From positions 1 through 64,000 of the forward strand of contig NZ_NPBY01000046.1 in NCBI RefSeq assembly GCF_002272015.1: 64,000 nt of DNA. The letters run 5' to 3'. The position numbers and the translations under genes are program-made. This document shows, one piece after another, positions 44,168-52,271 of this stretch; position 1 is the stretch's first letter, and the number at the start of each line of letters is the position of its first letter. Under the pieces are notes generated by a model, which ran no database searches, was not told where the DNA came from, and saw nothing but the letters and a program-made list of their open reading frames with translations. This DNA comes from Paenibacillus campinasensis. Its GTDB lineage: Bacteria > Bacillota > Bacilli > Paenibacillales > Paenibacillaceae.

Positions 44168-45190
44168 ATGAGCGAAGCGCCTCTATTGGAAGTCAAAGAT
44201 CTGAAAACCCATTTTCATACCGAACGCGGGAAAGTAACGGCGGTCAACGGCGTCAGCTTCTCGATGCACAAGGGCGAAATTATCGGCATTGTCGGTGAAT
44301 CCGGCTGCGGAAAAAGCGTGATGTCCCAGTCGATTCTGCGTTTGCTTGATCATACGGATAGCATTGCCTACGAAGGGGAGGTTCTGTTCGAGAACGAGAA
44401 TTTGCTGGAGCTGCCGCTGTCCAAGCTGAGAGCGATCCGCGGTGACGATATCTCGATGATCTTCCAGGACCCGCTCACCTCTCTGAGTCCGGTGTATACA
44501 ATCGGGAATCAGATTATGGAAGTGATACGTCTCCACCAGAAAAAATCCAAACAGGAAGCTTACCAGCAGGCGATCGACATTTTGCGGTTAACCGGGATCC
44601 CGTCACCGGAGATTCGGGTGAACGAGTATCCGCATCAGCTGTCCGGTGGCATGCAGCAGCGCGTCATGATTGCGATGGCGCTGGCTTGTGAGCCGAAGCT
44701 GCTTATTGCCGACGAGCCGACTACGGCGCTCGATGTAACGATTCAGGCACAGATTCTGGAGCTTATTACCGATCTGAACGAACGGCTCGGCATGGGCGTG
44801 CTGTTCATTACGCATGATCTGGGTGTCGTATCCGAGTTGTGCACAGGCGTTAAGGTTATGTACCTGGGACAAATTGTGGAGGAAGCGGACACGAAAAGCC
44901 TGTTCGACAAGCCGCTCCATCCCTATACACAAGGACTGATCCAATCGATTCCCAAACTGGACGGAGACCGCAATGACAAGCTGCATGTGATTGAAGGAAC
45001 GGTGCCTTCTCTGACGGATGTTCCGAAGGGCTGCGGTTTCTCAACCAGATGTCCGTTTGCAGATGAGAAATGCCGGTCTGAAGAGCCGCCGATGAGGCAC
45101 GCCGATGAACAACACAAGGTCAAATGCTGGCATTATGCCTCCATAAACCGGCTGGAGGGGAGTGAAACCACCCGTGACTCAATCAACTGA
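44168..45190 (+). CDS. Peptide-type ABC importer ATPase (DppD/OppD-like)
   Basis: First ATPase of the importer, 340 residues. Walker A is GESGCGKS, the signature LSGGMQQR and Walker B LLIADEPTTALD, with the H-loop at TH in FITHDLG. The C-terminus has the OppD/DppD extension with CGFSTRCPFADEKC, whose Cys may hold an Fe-S cluster as in some homologues. GGAGG lies 7 nt before the ATG. The next ATPase gene overlaps it by 29 nt. Confidence 0.94.
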   Translation: MSEAPLLEVKDLKTHFHTERGKVTAVNGVSFSMHKGEIIGIVGESGCGKSVMSQSILRLLDHTDSIAYEGEVLFENENLLELPLSKLRAIRGDDISMIFQDPLTSLSPVYTIGNQIMEVIRLHQKKSKQEAYQQAIDILRLTGIPSPEIRVNEYPHQLSGGMQQRVMIAMALACEPKLLIADEPTTALDVTIQAQILELITDLNERLGMGVLFITHDLGVVSELCTGVKVMYLGQIVEEADTKSLFDKPLHPYTQGLIQSIPKLDGDRNDKLHVIEGTVPSLTDVPKGCGFSTRCPFADEKCRSEEPPMRHADEQHKVKCWHYASINRLEGSETTRDSIN

Positions 45191-46190
45191 TCAAGCCATT
45201 CTGCGCGTCCATTCTCTGCATAAGCGATTCCCGGTCTATGGATCCTTTGGCAAGCTGTTCGGCACCAAAGCCCATGTCAATGCCGTCACCGATGTCTCCT
45301 TCGAGTTGTCTGAAGGTGAAACCTATGGGCTGGTCGGCGAATCCGGCTCAGGCAAGAGCACGACCGGGCGTACAATATTGGGGCTGACACCTGCAACTGA
45401 AGGCCAGGTGCTGTACGGCGACCGGGAGCTCAATGCGATGACCAAGGACGAGCTGAAGAAATTCCGCAAGGAAGTACAGCTTGTGTTCCAGGACCCGTAT
45501 TCGTCCTTGAATCCTAGAAAGCGGATCGGCAGCATTCTGGAGGAGCCGCTGATCATTCATAAACTGGGGAACAAGGAAGAACGCCAGGAAAAGGTGTTCC
45601 AAATTCTGGAGACGGTAGGGCTGCGGCCGGAGCATGCTTTCCGGTTTCCGCATGAATTCTCGGGAGGACAGCGCCAGAGACTCGGCCTCGCCAGAGCGCT
45701 GATCATGAATCCTAAAATTATCGTTTGTGATGAGCCGGTGTCTGCACTGGACGTCTCGATCCAATCGCAAATCTTGAATCTGCTGAAGAAGCTTCAGCAG
45801 GATATGAAGCTAACCCTGCTGTTCATCACACATGACATCAGCGTGGTACGCTATATATCAGATCGCATCGGCATTATGTATCTAGGCAAAATTGTGGAAG
45901 AGGCACCTACAGATGATTTGTTCCGTGAACCGCTGCACCCGTACACCCGGGCTTTGTTCTCGGCGGTGCCGGATTTCGGACGCAGCAGGCTAAAGGAGCG
46001 AATCATTCTCAAGGGAGAGATTCCATCTCCGCTGGCGCTGCCTAGCGGCTGTGTATTCCACACCCGCTGTCCTTGGGCAACCGAGCTGTGCCGGTCAGAG
46101 ACACCGCCGCTGCGGGAAATCATGCCGCACCACAAAGCGGCCTGCCATTATGCCGCACCCGGTTATTTCAACACGGAACAACCTACTTGA
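45162..46190 (+). CDS. Peptide-type ABC importer ATPase (DppF/OppF-like)
   Basis: Second ATPase, 342 residues. Walker A is GESGSGKS, the signature FSGGQRQRLGLARAL and Walker B IIVCDEPVSALDVS, with the OppF-type C-terminal Cys cluster CVFHTRCPWATELC. The start is uncertain: GTG 45162 lies 1 nt after GGAGGGG and GTG 45174 lies 13 nt after it. The overlap with the preceding ATPase gene signals coupled translation. With OppD it completes the energising pair of this importer, the only one in the window that has its own ATPases. Confidence 0.93.
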   Translation: MKPPVTQSTDQAILRVHSLHKRFPVYGSFGKLFGTKAHVNAVTDVSFELSEGETYGLVGESGSGKSTTGRTILGLTPATEGQVLYGDRELNAMTKDELKKFRKEVQLVFQDPYSSLNPRKRIGSILEEPLIIHKLGNKEERQEKVFQILETVGLRPEHAFRFPHEFSGGQRQRLGLARALIMNPKIIVCDEPVSALDVSIQSQILNLLKKLQQDMKLTLLFITHDISVVRYISDRIGIMYLGKIVEEAPTDDLFREPLHPYTRALFSAVPDFGRSRLKERIILKGEIPSPLALPSGCVFHTRCPWATELCRSETPPLREIMPHHKAACHYAAPGYFNTEQPT

Positions 46191-46205
46191 AAAGGAGATA
46201 GAAGG

Positions 46206-46601
46206 ATGACAACATTAAAAATCGTAAACGGTCAGGACCATATTTATAACGGAGCAGGCATGCAGCTTGTCGGCACACACAGCCCGGATCTGGATGGCGG
46301 ATTGAATCCAAGGGAACTGCTGGAGGCTTCCCTGGCCCTCTGCATCTCCATCTCTCTTCAGAAGATGATGGCGTTCGACGGGGTGAAGTATGATAAAGAC
46401 TCGATTCATATTGAAGTGACGTCCACGAAGGATGAGGACCGGAGAAAGAACCGTTTCGCTCATTTTCACGTGACGGTTGCGTTGCCGCCTACTTTGGAGC
46501 CGGATTACAAGGAAAAGCTCAAGACGGTCGTCGAGCGGGCATGCACCATCAGCAATACGTTGAAAGGCGAAGCTGTCGTTGAATTGGTAGAGCGGGGATA
46601 G
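46206..46601 (+). CDS. OsmC/Ohr-family thiol peroxidase-like protein
   Basis: Small cytoplasmic protein of 131 residues with the OsmC fold. The two redox cysteines of the family are in place: Cys46 in SLALCISISLQ and Cys113 in ERACTISNTLKGEA. The Arg/Glu pair expected near the active site may be R37 and E40 in NPRELLEAS. Homologues reduce organic hydroperoxides using thiols. It begins 15 nt after the last ATPase gene with AAAGGAG, so it is the sixth gene of the importer operon. The link between this importer and peroxide or thiol metabolism is not explained by the sequence. Confidence 0.88.
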   Translation: MTTLKIVNGQDHIYNGAGMQLVGTHSPDLDGGLNPRELLEASLALCISISLQKMMAFDGVKYDKDSIHIEVTSTKDEDRRKNRFAHFHVTVALPPTLEPDYKEKLKTVVERACTISNTLKGEAVVELVERG

Positions 46602-46779
46602 GAGAAGGGGCCTAGGTCGTGACCTGGAGTTGAATAGCGCCTAAGATTCACCTTCATCTTGCTTAAATATGCGTATTTACACTCGCATGCTGCCGTTTGT
46701 GGATCAATCGTCCTGTTTTCAGCGGCAATGACCATATTTTTTGTGAGGCATTAGGAGGAATTACACCACTTTTTGTCGA

Positions 46780-49700
46780 ATGAGTAGCCTTATGATGAAA
46801 AGAAGAAAAATTGCGGCCCTGGTCGGCTTGTTTTTGCTTATGCTGACGGTGGTTCGCCTTACCTGGATTAATATACAGACCACTTCAACACAGGTGCATG
46901 CAGAAAGCGGTGTCCTGGATTTGCGGGATTGGGCCCCCGCTGACAGGCCGATTCTGACCCTTGTCGGAGAATGGGAATTTTATCCGATGCAGCTGATCAC
47001 ACCAACGCCGGACGGCTCGTTTGCAGTGGGCGATCACAGCGCAGCCCTCGCTACAATTCCAGGCAGCTGGCAGCGTGAGATGCCTTCAGGATCTGTCTTC
47101 GGGCATGGGACGTATCGGCTGCGTGTGGTGATGCCCTCCGAAGGCTTGCCTGAATTGAAAATACGCGTGCCGGGGATCTCCGCATCCTCGGCTTTGTATG
47201 TGAACGGGCAGTTGATGGAGCAGTCCGGTCAGCCGGCGGAGCATTCTGACTCCTATACAGCGAGCAATGTGCCGTACTCCATCATGCTTCCGGAACAGGA
47301 AGGGACGCTCGACATTGTTCTGCAAACCGCGAACTACAACGACCGTGTTATGGGAGGACTGACAGAGCCGGTCAAGCTCGGAACGAACGATGCGATGAAC
47401 AGGGCTTACTGGTTCTCGGCCGGTGCCCAGGCGACGGTGTTCCTATTGGTCTTGATGCACGCGATATATGCGCTGGTACTTTATTTTATCGGAGCCCGGG
47501 AGAAGCCGCTGCTGATCTTTTCCTTGCTGTCGATTAGCGGTGCGGCCACCATTGTCGTAGACGTTGATCGGCTGCTGCCCGCATGGTTCGGCGTTGATTA
47601 TGTCACATCCCATAAAATTTACTATTTGTCCTATTTGGGTGTAGCGGCGCTGCTGCTACCTTTTATAAGAGGACTGTTGCCGGAATTTCCGATTTTACGC
47701 CACTCGCGCTGGCATTTGGCGGTGTGTATTGTCTTCGGGGTGCTCGTGCTGGCACTGCCGGTGGAGCTGTATACCTATGCCGACGTGCTGCATACGCTCC
47801 TCATGGTGATCTCGTTTGTGATCACGCCGTTCATCTTGTATTTGGCGGTGCGACGAGGCCTGCCCGATACGATTTATTTGCTGCTTGGATCGGTGGCGCT
47901 GGTCTCGAATCTGGTCTGGGGGATTCTGAATTATTCGCTGCTGCTTGATATAGGCTACTATCCTTTTGATATGCTGGCCGTATTCATCTCTTTCGCGCTG
48001 TTCTGGTTCAAGCGCTATTTCCGCAATGCTACGGAGATGACCAGACTTGCGGAGAAACTGCAACGAGCAGACAAGCTCAAAGACGAATTCCTCGTCCATA
48101 CTTCACACGAGCTGAGAAATCCGCTGCATGCCATTATGAATATGGCGCAGACCGTCATGGACAGCGGCGGAAGAGCCGAGGACCGGAAGAATCAATTCCG
48201 GCTCAAGCTGCTTGTGTCGGTTGGCAAACGGATGAATATTCTGCTCAGTGACCTGATCGACCTCACAAGACTGCGGGAGAATCGAATCCGGATTGAACCG
48301 GCCCCGGTTCTTCTTCAAGCAGAGGCAGCAGGCGTGCTGGACATGGTTCGTTTCCTGACGGAGGGCAAGCCTATTCGGTTTGAGAACCGGATACCGGAAT
48401 CGTTGCCCCCGGTGCTGGCGGACGAGAACCGGCTGCTTCAGATTATGTTTAACCTTCTGCACAATGCGGTGAAGTTCACGCGTGAAGGTGTCGTAGCGAT
48501 CGAAGCAGAAGTGCAGGGCAGCAATGTCGTTGTTCGTGTAACAGATACCGGGGTCGGCATGGACGAAGAGACGCTGAGCCGGATTTTCGAGCCTTATGAA
48601 CAGGCTGAGGAGCATGGAAGAAGCGCCTCTGGCTTCGGGCTCGGTCTGACGATCAGCAAGCAGCTGGTTGAGCTTCATGGCGGCGAGCTGACCGCGACTT
48701 CCACTCCGAACGCGGGCTCGGTGTTCAGCTTTACCTTGCCTGTAGCGCCTACGGAGGCAGAAGTCGCAGAAGCCCCAGGAGCCGATACTCCGGTGTCGGC
48801 AGTCCGAATGGATGAGGGAGATCTGCTTAGCCAGGTTCAGACGGAGGGAACGCCTGAGACAGCCGGAGCAGAGGCGCCGGAAAGGCCGCGCATACTGGCG
48901 GTTGACGATGACCCTGTCAATCTGTATGTGCTGCGCAGTGCGCTCGCACCAGATGCCTATGAAATCGTGACCGCGACAAGCGGTGCCAAGGCGCTGTCTC
49001 TCCTCAATCAGGAGACGTGGGATTTGATCATCACGGATGTGATGATGCCGGAAATGTCCGGCTATGAAGTTACCCGGTCCGTTCGCACACTGTTCTCACA
49101 TTCAGAGCTGCCGATTCTGCTGCTCACAGCACGACACCGGCCGGAAGACATTGAGGCGGGGTTCCGCGCAGGAGCGAATGATTACATCGTCAAGCCGGTG
49201 GACGCTCAGGAGCTGCGGGTTAGAGTGCAAGCACTCACAGCGGTAGCCCGTGCGGCTCGCGAGCAAACCCGGTTGGAGGCGGCATGGCTCCAGGCTCAGA
49301 TTCAGCCGCATTTTCTGTTCAATACGCTGAATTCGGTAGCTGCACTTGCCGAGGTGGATACCGAGCGGATGCAGAGGCTGCTGCTCGCCTTCGGAGATTA
49401 CTTGCGGTCCAGCTTTGACTTTGCCAATCTGAACCGGCTCGTTCCGCTGCGAAAAGAGCTGGGACTGGTTCAGTCCTACCTGTACATCGAGAAGGAGCGG
49501 TTTGGCGACCGTATTCAGATCGAGTGGGAGGTAAACCAGCATCTGGAGCTGAACGTCCCGCCGCTGTCCGTCCAGCCATTGGTTGAGAATGCGCTGAGGC
49601 ACGGGCTTCTGCAGCGCTCCCGGGGAGGCACGGTGCGAATACGGGTGATTGATCGCGGGGACCGGGCGGAGATTTCGGTTGAAGATAACGGTGTCGGCAT

Positions 49701-49926
49701 CGATCCCAATACGCTGCGGAAGGCGCTGAATCCGGAAGATGGAATCGGTAGTTCTTCAGGCGTTGGTCTGGCGAATACCGATCGAAGATTGAAGCAGCTG
49801 TACGGGACGGGCTTGAAGGTGAAGGGAGCTGTGGGACTGGGCACGATTGTATCTTTTACCGTACCGAAAGAAGGTCGATCCGGCTCACTGTCCAATGATC
49901 ATGAACGATCTGAGATGATGGTGTAG
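46780..49926 (+). CDS. Membrane sensor with kinase - receiver - second kinase modules
   Basis: Signal-transduction protein of 1048 residues. Order: membrane segment (about 12-30), extracytoplasmic jelly-roll sensing domain (about 45-205), seven membrane segments (7TMR-DISM type, about 210-410), HisKA with His443 (TSHELRNPLH), first HATPase (N-box NLLHNAVKF, G-boxes DTGVGMDEE and GFGLGLTISK), receiver domain with Asp753 (ITDVMMPE), and a LytS-type kinase module with His844 (QAQIQPHFLFNTLNS) and a second HATPase (VENALRHGL). No response-regulator gene is adjacent. AGGAGG is 22 nt before ATG 46780, so ATG 46792 or 46795 may also start translation. The signal is unknown; the sensing domain resembles carbohydrate-binding sandwiches. 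Confidence 0.9.
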   Translation: MSSLMMKRRKIAALVGLFLLMLTVVRLTWINIQTTSTQVHAESGVLDLRDWAPADRPILTLVGEWEFYPMQLITPTPDGSFAVGDHSAALATIPGSWQREMPSGSVFGHGTYRLRVVMPSEGLPELKIRVPGISASSALYVNGQLMEQSGQPAEHSDSYTASNVPYSIMLPEQEGTLDIVLQTANYNDRVMGGLTEPVKLGTNDAMNRAYWFSAGAQATVFLLVLMHAIYALVLYFIGAREKPLLIFSLLSISGAATIVVDVDRLLPAWFGVDYVTSHKIYYLSYLGVAALLLPFIRGLLPEFPILRHSRWHLAVCIVFGVLVLALPVELYTYADVLHTLLMVISFVITPFILYLAVRRGLPDTIYLLLGSVALVSNLVWGILNYSLLLDIGYYPFDMLAVFISFALFWFKRYFRNATEMTRLAEKLQRADKLKDEFLVHTSHELRNPLHAIMNMAQTVMDSGGRAEDRKNQFRLKLLVSVGKRMNILLSDLIDLTRLRENRIRIEPAPVLLQAEAAGVLDMVRFLTEGKPIRFENRIPESLPPVLADENRLLQIMFNLLHNAVKFTREGVVAIEAEVQGSNVVVRVTDTGVGMDEETLSRIFEPYEQAEEHGRSASGFGLGLTISKQLVELHGGELTATSTPNAGSVFSFTLPVAPTEAEVAEAPGADTPVSAVRMDEGDLLSQVQTEGTPETAGAEAPERPRILAVDDDPVNLYVLRSALAPDAYEIVTATSGAKALSLLNQETWDLIITDVMMPEMSGYEVTRSVRTLFSHSELPILLLTARHRPEDIEAGFRAGANDYIVKPVDAQELRVRVQALTAVARAAREQTRLEAAWLQAQIQPHFLFNTLNSVAALAEVDTERMQRLLLAFGDYLRSSFDFANLNRLVPLRKELGLVQSYLYIEKERFGDRIQIEWEVNQHLELNVPPLSVQPLVENALRHGLLQRSRGGTVRIRVIDRGDRAEISVEDNGVGIDPNTLRKALNPEDGIGSSSGVGLANTDRRLKQLYGTGLKVKGAVGLGTIVSFTVPKEGRSGSLSNDHERSEMMV

Positions 49927-49965
49927 CATGTGCTGGGCCTGCCATTTGGCGAGGCGTTTCAGGAA

Positions 49966-49995
49966 AGCGGGGGAATGGGATCCCTCGCTTTTTTG
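49966..49995 (+). terminator. Intrinsic terminator after the sensor kinase gene
   Basis: AGCGGGGGA pairs with TCCCTCGCT (one G-U), then TTTTTT. Confidence 0.8.
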
Positions 49996-50103
49996 CGTTG
50001 AAGAGCGGTTGGGGCTACGGAAGAGGGGAACTTAAGATGAAAAAGAGAAATTAAGATATGGAAAATAATCTGACATACGAAATGGACTGGAATGAAATAT
50101 ACC

Positions 50104-50134
50104 TTGACAGAATATAGCATATTAACATTATAAT
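50104..50134 (+). promoter_or_regulatory. Possible promoter of the symporter gene
   Basis: TTGACA (50104-50109) and TATAAT (50129-50134) are both perfect but 19 nt apart, longer than ideal. The resulting leader would be about 185 nt and contains an 18-bp tandem repeat. Confidence 0.4.
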
Positions 50135-50213
50135 GATAAAAAATGTTCTATGACTTAGAAATATGTAATAGAATATGACACGCAATGGGGATGGAGTGAG
50201 ATTGGCACAAAGG

Positions 50214-50249
50214 CGGTGATTCATGACGAAACGGTGATTCATGACGAAA
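50214..50249. repeat. Perfect 18-bp tandem duplication in the symporter leader
   Basis: CGGTGATTCATGACGAAA occurs twice head-to-tail (50214-50231 and 50232-50249). It contains an ATG in each copy but no open frame of length. Confidence 0.8.
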
Positions 50250-50324
50250 CAAAGTAGTGTAATACCAAATGACTTCTAAGTTGATTCCAAATGAATTTGA
50301 ATTTTAAACCTTAGGGGGCAGAAT

Positions 50325-51809
50325 ATGGAGAAAGCTGTTGAATGGTTAAATAATCTGATTTGGAGCAATGCACTGATTTATCTGTGTCTTGGTGCCGGCT
50401 TGTTTTTTACGCTTGCTACACGGTTCCTGCAAATCCGATACATTAAAGAGATGGTCAAGTTGATGTTCCAGGGCAAAAGCTCGGAGGCAGGGATCTCCTC
50501 ATTCCAGGCTTTGTCGATGGCGCTTGCAGGGAGAGTAGGGACGGGGAATATCGCCGGTGTGGCAACGGCCATCGCCTCCGGCGGGCCGGGAGCCGTATTC
50601 TGGATGTGGCTGATTGCGTTTCTCGGTGCCGGCTCAGCCTTTGTCGAAGCGTCGCTTGGTCAGGTGTTCAAGACAAAGCAGAATGGACAGTTTCGGGGCG
50701 GACCTGCTTACTATATTGAAAAAGGGCTGAATATGAAGTGGTACGCCATCCTGTTTGCGATCGTAACTGTCATTGCAACGGGCATGCTGCTTCCGGGAGT
50801 TCAGGCCAATACCATCGCTTCGAGTATGAATTCCGCTTTTAGCATTCACCCAGCCGTCATTGGCTCGCTGCTTGTATTGGTTCTTGGGATTATTATTTTC
50901 GGAGGCGTGAAGCGGATTGCTTATGTTGCCCAAGTGATCGTGCCGTTCATGGCCATTGCTTACATAATTATGGCGCTCATTATTGTCATTGCCAACTTGT
51001 CCGAAGTTCCAGCTATTATGAGCCTTATTTTCTCCAGTGCATTTGGCGCGGATGCTGCGTTTGGAGGAATATTGGGGGCAGCGATTAGCTGGGGTGTCAA
51101 ACGGGGAGTTTATTCCAACGAAGCAGGGCAGGGTACGGCCCCGCACGCGGCTGCTGCGAGCGAGGTGTCACATCCGGCCAAGCAAGGGCTTGTACAGTCG
51201 TTCTCGATTTATATCGATACGTTGTTCGTGTGTTCTGCAACCGCCTTTATGATTCTCATAACAGGCATGTACAACGTAGCGCCTAACGGAATGGATCCGA
51301 TCGTTACCAATCTTCCCGGTGTGGAATCCGGGCCGGACTTTACCATTAAAGCCATTGAGACGATCTTCCCTGGATTCGGGGCACCGTTCATTGCGATCGC
51401 TTTGTTCTTCTTCGCTTTCACTACGATCATGGCCTATTATTATATGGCCGAAACGAATCTGGCTTATATCAATCAGAAGACCAGACGGATCTGGATGGAG
51501 TATGTGCTAAAATTTGCCGTCCTGGGCGTAACCTTCTTCGGCTGTATCCGAACTGCCGATCTGGCTTGGGGCCTTGGCGATATCGGGGTAGGCAGCATGG
51601 CTTGGCTGAACATTATCGCGATCCTGCTGCTCACCCGACCGGCGCTCAAGATTTTGCGCGATTATGAACGGCAGAAGAAAGAGGGCAAGGACCCGGTATT
51701 CGATCCTGTGAAGGTGGGCATTGCTAATGCCGACTTCTGGGAGAAGGAGTACGTGCCAGAAGCTGCGGCTCAGACACCGCCGAAGAACAGCAATACGCTG
51801 AATCTGTAG
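50325..51809 (+). CDS. Sodium:alanine/glycine symporter family protein (AGCS)
   Basis: Membrane transporter of 494 residues, about 11 segments, that takes up small neutral amino acids with Na+. The family signature is visible as GRVGTGNIAGVATAIASGGPGAVFWMWLIAFLG near residue 70. Other blocks are GGPAYYIEKGLN, ISWGVKRGVYSNEAGQGTAPHAAAAS and YYYMAETNLAY. AGGGGG is 6 nt before the ATG. It is a single gene flanked by terminators, unrelated to the carbohydrate loci. Substrate choice between alanine, glycine and glutamine cannot be told. Confidence 0.93.
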   Translation: MEKAVEWLNNLIWSNALIYLCLGAGLFFTLATRFLQIRYIKEMVKLMFQGKSSEAGISSFQALSMALAGRVGTGNIAGVATAIASGGPGAVFWMWLIAFLGAGSAFVEASLGQVFKTKQNGQFRGGPAYYIEKGLNMKWYAILFAIVTVIATGMLLPGVQANTIASSMNSAFSIHPAVIGSLLVLVLGIIIFGGVKRIAYVAQVIVPFMAIAYIIMALIIVIANLSEVPAIMSLIFSSAFGADAAFGGILGAAISWGVKRGVYSNEAGQGTAPHAAAASEVSHPAKQGLVQSFSIYIDTLFVCSATAFMILITGMYNVAPNGMDPIVTNLPGVESGPDFTIKAIETIFPGFGAPFIAIALFFFAFTTIMAYYYMAETNLAYINQKTRRIWMEYVLKFAVLGVTFFGCIRTADLAWGLGDIGVGSMAWLNIIAILLLTRPALKILRDYERQKKEGKDPVFDPVKVGIANADFWEKEYVPEAAAQTPPKNSNTLNL

Positions 51810-51859
51810 AGAAGCATGCTCGAGGGCCTATGATGTGCCGTATGAATTTGCTTGTGATG

Positions 51860-51886
51860 AAAGCCGCTTGGTTTAAGCGGCTTTTT
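51860..51886 (+). terminator. Intrinsic terminator after the symporter gene
   Basis: AAAGCCGCTT and AAGCGGCTTT form a 10-bp stem with a 5-nt loop, followed by a T-run. Confidence 0.85.
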
Positions 51887-52000
51887 CTGTTGTGGTGTAG
51901 CAGGTGATATTTATTTATGGACACGGATCGCTGCGTTTTAGCCGTTTCACAACATTGGCAGACTGAAATCATCTACCGTTCGGGTGACCTAAATTCAGCT

Positions 52001-52074
52001 TTGCACGATTATCCCCTTCATTCAGGGAGGGAGCGGGGGGGAGTGCTGCCTGAGCGAAAGGGATAATGGTGCAA
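52001..52074. repeat. Dispersed imperfect palindrome, best-preserved copy
   Basis: Two 26-nt arms (52001-52026 and 52049-52074) beginning TTGCACGATTATCCC and ending GGGATAATGGTGCAA are complementary at 22 of 26 positions around a 22-nt G-rich loop. Related arms occur at 3071, 63808 and, more diverged, 28271. It lies in the intergenic space between the symporter and GH125 genes. Confidence 0.7.
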
Positions 52075-52173
52075 TGGGTCTTGAAGGTAATATGGATTTG
52101 CCCGAGTCTATGATCATGGCAGCAGAATCGTGTATACTTAATAGACAGCACAGCGATTACGAATAAAGCATAC

Positions 52174-52219
52174 AACAAGCTCAAGCCTAAGGCTTTACAT
52201 GCCTGTGCTTGAGCTTGTT
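52174..52219 (-). terminator. Stem-loop downstream of GH125
   Basis: AACAAGCTCAAGC and GCTTGAGCTTGTT form a perfect 13-bp stem with a 20-nt loop, about 50 nt after the GH125 stop. The trailing T-run is poor. Confidence 0.6.
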
Positions 52220-52271
52220 TGCTTTCAAAAAGGGGCCAGATTTTCTCCAAGAATGCGTGTGCGCTCGGGGT

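Noticed and set aside
50135-50324. Possible riboswitch in the symporter leader
   Set aside because: A glycine-type aptamer was considered because of the neighbouring transporter, but no paired core or conserved loops were found.
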